From the NCBI GenBank assembly GCA_934247875.1, contig CAKQJZ010000011.1, positions 1 to 35,726 of the forward strand: a DNA stretch of 35,726 bases. The letters are read 5' to 3'. Below the pieces are notes generated by a model. That model was given only the letters and a program-made list of their open reading frames with translations, did no database searches and was not told where the DNA came from. The number at the start of each line of letters is the position of its first letter. The first letter of the stretch is position 1. Source of the DNA: an uncultured Spirochaetales bacterium (GTDB lineage Bacteria > Spirochaetota > Spirochaetia > Sphaerochaetales > Sphaerochaetaceae). This document shows, piece after piece, positions 31,747-35,726 of this stretch. Position numbers and translations under genes: made by a program.

Positions 31747-32958
31747 ATGATATTGAGACCTCTTTATGTTGAGAAGATCATGCGTTATGCGGATACTCCT
31801 TTGGTGAAGATTATCACAGGTGTTAGGCGATCAGGAAAATCCACTATCCTAGAAATGATTAAGGATAAACTTCAATCAGAGAAGTGTGTATCTGAAGAAC
31901 AGATTAACAGCTATCGTTTTGACTCAATGGAGTTTTTCGATATGTCTGCTGATGCACTATATAAAGAGCTTAAATCGAAGATTGATAATAAAAGAAGGAC
32001 ATATTTCTTTCTTGATGAGATTCAGGAAATTAGCGGCTGGGAGAGAGTTGTCAATTCGCTTTTATCAGATTTCAACGTTGATATATATGTTACTGGATCA
32101 AATTCCAGAATGCTTTCATCTGAGATTTCTACATATTTGACAGGGCGATACATTTCATTTCAGATATACACTCTTTCTTTTCGGGAATATCTTAGTTTTA
32201 AAGAAGCATATGGGAAGATTGGTGATATTCATACTGAGCTGGCATCATATCTTAAAACAGGTGGTTTCCCTGCTGTTCACTTAAGACCATATAACATTAA
32301 TGAAGCGTATGCTATCGTACAGGATATTTATAGCTCGATTGTATTTTCAGATATTGTAAGAAGAAACCAAATAAGGAAAGTTGATCAGCTTGAAAGAGTA
32401 GTCAAATATGTATTTGATAATGTTGGAAATACATTTTCTGCGAAGACTGTTTCAGACTATCTGAAAGCAGAGCAGAGAAAAATCGATATTGAAACAGTCT
32501 ATAGCTATCTCACTAATCTGGAAAAAGCATTTATACTACATAGATGTTCTCGTTATGATCTCAAGGGTAAAGAGACTCTGAAAACTCAGGAAAAATTCTA
32601 TCTATCTGATACAGCCCTTCGATACAGTGTTCTTGGATATAATGATGATACAGTATCTGGAAGCCTAGAAAACATTGTTTATCTTGAGCTCTGCCGCCGT
32701 GGATATTCTGTTTATGTTGGAAAGGCTGAAAATCAAGAGATAGATTTTGTTGCTGCACGTCAGAATGAGAAGATATACGTCCAAGTATCAAAAGAAATCT
32801 CTAATAAGAAAACAGAAAGAAGAGAATATGAGCGCCTATTGGATATCAGGGATAACTATCCCAAATATGTTCTTCGCACAGATGAATTTGCAGGTGGCAA
32901 TTATAATGGGATTATAACAATGCACATTGCAGATTTCTTATTAAGCGACGCATATTGA
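31747..32958 (+). CDS. AAA ATPase with DUF4143 domain, short form, copy 4
   Basis: This is a 403-aa protein of the AAA_14/DUF4143 family. Walker A is GVRRSGKS at residues 25-32, Walker B FFLDEIQ has Asp90 and Glu91, TGSNS follows as the sensor, and LTGRYISFQIYTLSFREYLSF is typical of the family. A winged-helix segment (NTFSAKTVSDYLKAEQRKID) lies in the second half. In the C-terminal nuclease-like core, Glu331 and Asp333 (QEIDF) are kept, but the place of EVK reads QVS (346-348). This branch probably cannot cut DNA by that site. GGAAGAG precedes the start. The gene ends three bases from the convergent DUF4143 gene. Confidence 0.82.
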   Translation: MILRPLYVEKIMRYADTPLVKIITGVRRSGKSTILEMIKDKLQSEKCVSEEQINSYRFDSMEFFDMSADALYKELKSKIDNKRRTYFFLDEIQEISGWERVVNSLLSDFNVDIYVTGSNSRMLSSEISTYLTGRYISFQIYTLSFREYLSFKEAYGKIGDIHTELASYLKTGGFPAVHLRPYNINEAYAIVQDIYSSIVFSDIVRRNQIRKVDQLERVVKYVFDNVGNTFSAKTVSDYLKAEQRKIDIETVYSYLTNLEKAFILHRCSRYDLKGKETLKTQEKFYLSDTALRYSVLGYNDDTVSGSLENIVYLELCRRGYSVYVGKAENQEIDFVAARQNEKIYVQVSKEISNKKTERREYERLLDIRDNYPKYVLRTDEFAGGNYNGIITMHIADFLLSDAY

Positions 32959-32961
32959 TCT

Positions 32962-34131
32962 TTACATTAAGTTTTTTTCGGACCAATCTTTCCAGGAAAT
33001 ATATTGGATATCATTAATTGTGCAAGTTAAGTCTCCAAGATAAAAAACTTTGGCTTTTGTTTCGTCTCCTCTTAGTTCTGTATATCGCTTAACATCATTT
33101 GATAGCTTATTAAGTGGTTCGTTTTTGCTTTTGACTTCGATTGCAAATGTATGACTCCAGTCTGCAATGATATCTACCTCGAACCCGTTTTTATCACGGA
33201 AGAAGGTTATATTGGATTTTCTTGCTTCATTGAACTTGCTTTTTGTGAGCTCTGATACAGCAACTGTTTCAACAATGTTTCCTTTATGAGAATTGAGCAA
33301 TAATTCTTCCTTGGTGTTTATCCTGAGAAGGTGACACAATAAACCTGAATCGACAAAGTATAACTTTGGTGTTTTGACAATTGCTTTTCCGAGGTTGTGT
33401 CTATCAGGTTCGACGAAGAATATGATATATGATGTCTCCAATATTGAGCACCAATTCTTAATTGTCACAGAAGAAACACCAACAAGCTTTGCCATCGATT
33501 CATAATTAACAAGCTGACCGCTATAAAGGGCACATATTTGTATGAACTTTCTAAAAGCAGAGAGATTAGCGCTATTTATCTGCTCTCTAACATCCAAATC
33601 CAAATATGTATCGATATAGTTTTCGAACCAGTCATAAGGAATAAAGTGCTTTGTTTTATCATGAAGCGGAGGATAAAATCCTTTGAAAAACAAGTCATAA
33701 GCATCAGCAGGAAGTTCATTAGCATTTCTAAGCTCTTCGATTGTGAATGGAAGAAGCTTCAATAGACCGACTCTTCCAGCAAGGCTATCTGTGATGTTTT
33801 CTCTTAGCCTTAATTGGCTTGAACCTGTTAGGATATATTTCCCTGGCGTGGATTCCTCTTGATCTACAATCAGTTTTATTGCATCGAAGATATCTGGAAC
33901 CTTTTGCGCTTCACCGATAATAACTCCATCTGGAAATGCTTTGAGAAAATCTCCAGGATTGGAAGATGCGAGTTCTCTCATGCTCTTATCATCGAAGGAA
34001 ATGAATTTCTTATTGGGAAAAGCAAATCGAACCAAAGTTGTTTTTCCACTTTGACGAGGGCCTGTTATTGCAATAATTGGAAACTCTGAAGCGAGTCGCA
34101 TTAAGGAGTTATATGCATTGCGTGGAATCAT
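32962..34131 (-). CDS. AAA ATPase with DUF4143 domain, altered Walker B, copy 5
   Basis: This 389-aa protein of the AAA_14/DUF4143 family has Walker A GPRQSGKT at residues 24-31. The Walker B region reads VIIGEAQKVP, with Gly73 where the family has Asp (DE.Q), while Glu74 is kept. TGSSQ and LAGRVGLLKLLPFTIEEL are typical of the family. A clear helix-turn-helix, NYESMAKLVGVSSVTIKNW, lies in the middle. The nuclease-like core is intact (Glu318 and Asp320 in FEVDI, Glu332 and Lys334 in IEVKS). AAAGGAG precedes the start. Upstream is a -10 and then five 23-bp repeats. Loss of the Asp should weaken ATP hydrolysis. Confidence 0.82.
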   Translation of the reverse strand: MIPRNAYNSLMRLASEFPIIAITGPRQSGKTTLVRFAFPNKKFISFDDKSMRELASSNPGDFLKAFPDGVIIGEAQKVPDIFDAIKLIVDQEESTPGKYILTGSSQLRLRENITDSLAGRVGLLKLLPFTIEELRNANELPADAYDLFFKGFYPPLHDKTKHFIPYDWFENYIDTYLDLDVREQINSANLSAFRKFIQICALYSGQLVNYESMAKLVGVSSVTIKNWCSILETSYIIFFVEPDRHNLGKAIVKTPKLYFVDSGLLCHLLRINTKEELLLNSHKGNIVETVAVSELTKSKFNEARKSNITFFRDKNGFEVDIIADWSHTFAIEVKSKNEPLNKLSNDVKRYTELRGDETKAKVFYLGDLTCTINDIQYISWKDWSEKNLM

Positions 34132-34169
34132 TTGGTCTGCTCCTTTCTGTATTATTTTCCATTGCTATA

Positions 34170-34175
34170 AGTATA
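34170..34175 (-). promoter_or_regulatory. -10 element of AAA/DUF4143 gene copy 5
   Basis: On the minus strand TATACT lies about 40 bases before the start. The place of the -35 is taken by the first unit of the 23-bp repeat array and has no consensus match. Confidence 0.45.
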
Positions 34176-34180
34176 GTCTC

Positions 34181-34295
34181 AGGAAATTCTAAAGTCTAGA
34201 CCTAGGAAATTCTAAAGTTTGGTACTAGGAAATTCTAAAGTTTGGTACTAGGAAATTCTAAAGTTTGGTACTAGGAAATTCTAAAGTTTCAGCAG
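34181..34295. repeat. Tandem array of five 23-bp repeats
   Basis: Units start at 34181, 34204, 34227, 34250 and 34273, all 23 bases. Each opens with AGGAAATTCTAAAGT. Units 2-4 are identical over all 23 bases and end TTGGTACT. Unit 1 ends CTAGACCT and unit 5 ends TTCAGCAG. There are no spacers, so this is an iteron-like array. It sits directly upstream of the minus-strand AAA/DUF4143 gene, and its first unit reaches the -35 position. Confidence 0.9.
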
Positions 34296-34467
34296 CAGGG
34301 TTTATTTGTTTTGTACTTTGTATTAAGTATGTATAGGAAGATGAAAACATGCTTCGAAAATGATAATATCTAGATGAAGCAAATGAAAAACCATATATTA
34401 TTTCGAGATAGAGAATAAAGTGATGGTTTGTAGCTAATTGATTTTGTAGTAAGAGGATATACATATT

Positions 34468-35427
34468 ATGTACGATGTTGTTGCGCTTGGTGAGCTTTTA
34501 ATTGATTTTGCGTCTTTGAATAGTGATAGTGAATATCCAGTCTTTGAGGCGCATCCAGGTGGTGCTCCTGCAAATTACCTAGCAGCTCTTTCAGGTTTTG
34601 GTGCTGAATGCGCAATGATAGCTAAGGTTGGAGAAGATGCATTTGGAACAATGCTTATAGATACACTAAATGATATAGGTATTGATACTACTGGTATTAT
34701 AAAAGCAGATGATGTTTTCACGACTCTTGCTTTTGTTACTTTCACAAAAGAGAGAGATAGAATCTTCTCTTTTGCCCGTAAGCCTGGTGCTGATACTATG
34801 CTGAAAGAGAGTGAAGTCAATGCATCGCTTTTAGAGAATACAAAGGTTTTCCACTTTGGAACTCTTTCTCTTACAGATGAGCCATCTAGGAGTGCAACCT
34901 TTAAAGCAATTGAAATAGCCAGAAAGAATGGTGCGCTTATTTCATTTGATCCAAACTACAGAGCTATGCTATGGAAGAGCGAAGATGATGCTGTAGAGAT
35001 GATTAAAAAAGGTCTTATGGTAGCTGATATCGTGAAGATAAGCGAAGAAGAAGCTGAACTTGTATTTGGCGCTTTATCAGAAGAGGAGAAGGCTATGCGT
35101 ATCCATGATGAATATGGTGTCAGGCTCTTATATATAACAAAAGGGAAAGAGGGTTGTTTCTATAGCAATAAACGTTACAGCGGTTCTATGGGGATATATG
35201 ATGCAGGTGCTACTCTTGATACTACTGGTGCTGGCGATATCTTCGGAGGCAGTGCAGCTTTTGCTTTTCTAAAGAGCGGCAAAGAGATTGAAGATCTAGC
35301 TAAAGATGACCTTGAGTCTATCGTCCGCTTTGCAACTGTCTCTTCTGGCATTTCAACAACACGCTCTGGCGGAATCTCAAGTGTTCCTACGCTTCCTGAA
35401 GTAATGGATGCGCTAAAACATTTTTGA
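34468..35427 (+). CDS. PfkB-family fructokinase-like sugar kinase
   Basis: This 319-aa cytoplasmic kinase of the ribokinase/PfkB fold is closest in pattern to fructokinases. It opens DVVALGELLIDF and has the first signature AHPGGAPANYLAAL (29-42), AKVGEDAFG near 53-61, and the catalytic loop DTTGAGDIFGG with Asp257 as the base. The length is normal. AGAGGA lies about ten bases before the start. It is probably a single gene; it converges on a ribokinase gene. It may feed imported or intracellular fructose into glycolysis, and no transporter stands next to it here. Confidence 0.88.
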   Translation: MYDVVALGELLIDFASLNSDSEYPVFEAHPGGAPANYLAALSGFGAECAMIAKVGEDAFGTMLIDTLNDIGIDTTGIIKADDVFTTLAFVTFTKERDRIFSFARKPGADTMLKESEVNASLLENTKVFHFGTLSLTDEPSRSATFKAIEIARKNGALISFDPNYRAMLWKSEDDAVEMIKKGLMVADIVKISEEEAELVFGALSEEEKAMRIHDEYGVRLLYITKGKEGCFYSNKRYSGSMGIYDAGATLDTTGAGDIFGGSAAFAFLKSGKEIEDLAKDDLESIVRFATVSSGISTTRSGGISSVPTLPEVMDALKHF

Positions 35428-35590
35428 AATTATATATTCCGAAATAAGAATATAAATATGGCATATATTAAATTTATGGCAGGTATTTTCTCTTTTCTTA
35501 TAACAAGCTGAAGCGAGAATGCAATGATAACATAGTTTCTTGTTTGTATTTGCAGTCAAAAATTACATTTCTTATATGTGGAAGCTATGA

Positions 35591-35615
35591 AAATGCACCC
35601 GCTCTGGGTGCATTT
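35591..35615 (-). terminator. Terminator of the ribokinase gene
   Basis: AAATGCACCC (35591-35600) and GGGTGCATTT (35606-35615) form a perfect 10-bp stem with a 5-base loop. On the minus strand TTTTC follows, three bases past the ribokinase stop. It may act on the plus-strand kinase gene as well. The rest of 35428-35590 is AT-rich with nothing recognised. Confidence 0.75.
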
Positions 35616-35618
35616 AAA

Positions 35619-35726
35619 TTATTTCACGCTTTCTAAGAAAGCATTTATCTCTTCTCGGCTTGGCATCGAGGATGAAGTGCCTAGCTTTGTTACTGATAGG
35701 TTTGATACGACATTAGCAAAGGCAAC
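35619..35726 (-). CDS. rbsK: Ribokinase-like kinase, C-terminal end only
   Basis: The minus strand encodes 35 residues from the window edge to TAA at 35619-35621: VAFANVVSNLSVTKLGTSSS, then MPSREEINAFLESVK. The segment ASxLSVTKLGTxSSMPxREE is the usual C-terminus of ribokinase, in the last helix and tail of the PfkB fold. The rest of the gene lies outside the window. With only the tail visible, a related sugar kinase cannot be excluded. Confidence 0.7.
   Translation of the reverse strand, partial: VAFANVVSNLSVTKLGTSSSMPSREEINAFLESVK

Larger units (their letters stand above)
34132..34467. other. Divergent gene-free interval with repeat array
   Basis: The interval lies between the minus-strand AAA/DUF4143 gene and the plus-strand fructokinase-like gene. 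It holds the promoter of the former (34170-34175), the 23-bp repeat array (34181-34295) and an AT-rich part. In that part TGCTTC (34350-34355) and GAAGCA (34376-34381) could form a weak hairpin. I find no convincing promoter for the fructokinase-like gene and no further gene. Confidence 0.6.

Noticed and set aside
34181..34295. CRISPR array
   Set aside because: The 23-base units follow each other directly without variable spacers, and no cas gene is in the window.

Overview
The window looks like chromosomal DNA of a host-associated spirochaete, probably of the Sphaerochaeta/Treponema side. The solute-binding proteins carry Cys-less signal peptides ending in FAQGGAEK, FAQGAKEA, FAQGKTES or FANGSKES, a style typical of that group. 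The DNA is moderately AT-rich, and there are periplasmic binding proteins, beta-barrel-like proteins and a lipoprotein, as expected of a diderm. A bile-salt-hydrolase-like enzyme points to a gut habitat. No rRNA, tRNA, CRISPR array, phage gene or insertion sequence was seen.

Layout. (a) 143-4372, minus strand: a three-gene ABC importer of the iron/AEP/polyamine type (binding protein, fused double permease, ATPase). (b) 4586-12910, plus strand, divergent from (a): a nine-gene sugar operon with a CUT1 importer, two PfkB kinases, a small P-loop kinase, a class II ketose-bisphosphate aldolase, an FGGY kinase and a histidine phosphatase. (c) 13040-15882: two AAA ATPases with DUF4143-type nuclease-like C-termini. 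(d) 15947-17239, minus strand: a stand-alone trpB with its own promoter and terminator. (e) 17681-21670: tctC-tctB-tctA plus a metallo-beta-lactamase-fold hydrolase, behind a structured leader. (f) 21728-24251, minus strand: an ATC-hydrolase-family protein, a lipoprotein and an outer-membrane-barrel candidate. (g) 24343-25317: the choloylglycine hydrolase. (h) 25472-28972: a polar amino acid ABC importer behind two ArgR-box-like palindromes, followed by an aminotransferase; then a DUF1003 protein. (i) 29630-34131: three more AAA ATPases of the same broad type, with a small barrel-like protein between them. (j) 34468-35726: a fructokinase-like PfkB gene and the C-terminal end of a ribokinase gene on the opposite strand.

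The most unusual signal is the recurrence, five times in 21 kb, of AAA ATPases that combine a P-loop, a probable winged-helix segment and a PD-(D/E)XK-like C-terminus. At least two of them have a clear tandem repeat array directly upstream (34-bp x3 at 14384-14485 and 23-bp x5 at 34181-34295). Two more have weaker periodic repeats. The repeat sequence differs from gene to gene, as expected if each protein has its own operator or loading site. This link is inference. The second notable system is the sugar operon, which has four different kinases but only one aldolase, so its substrate is not obvious. Three transporter operons have a hairpin directly after the binding-protein gene, which probably raises binding protein over permease.
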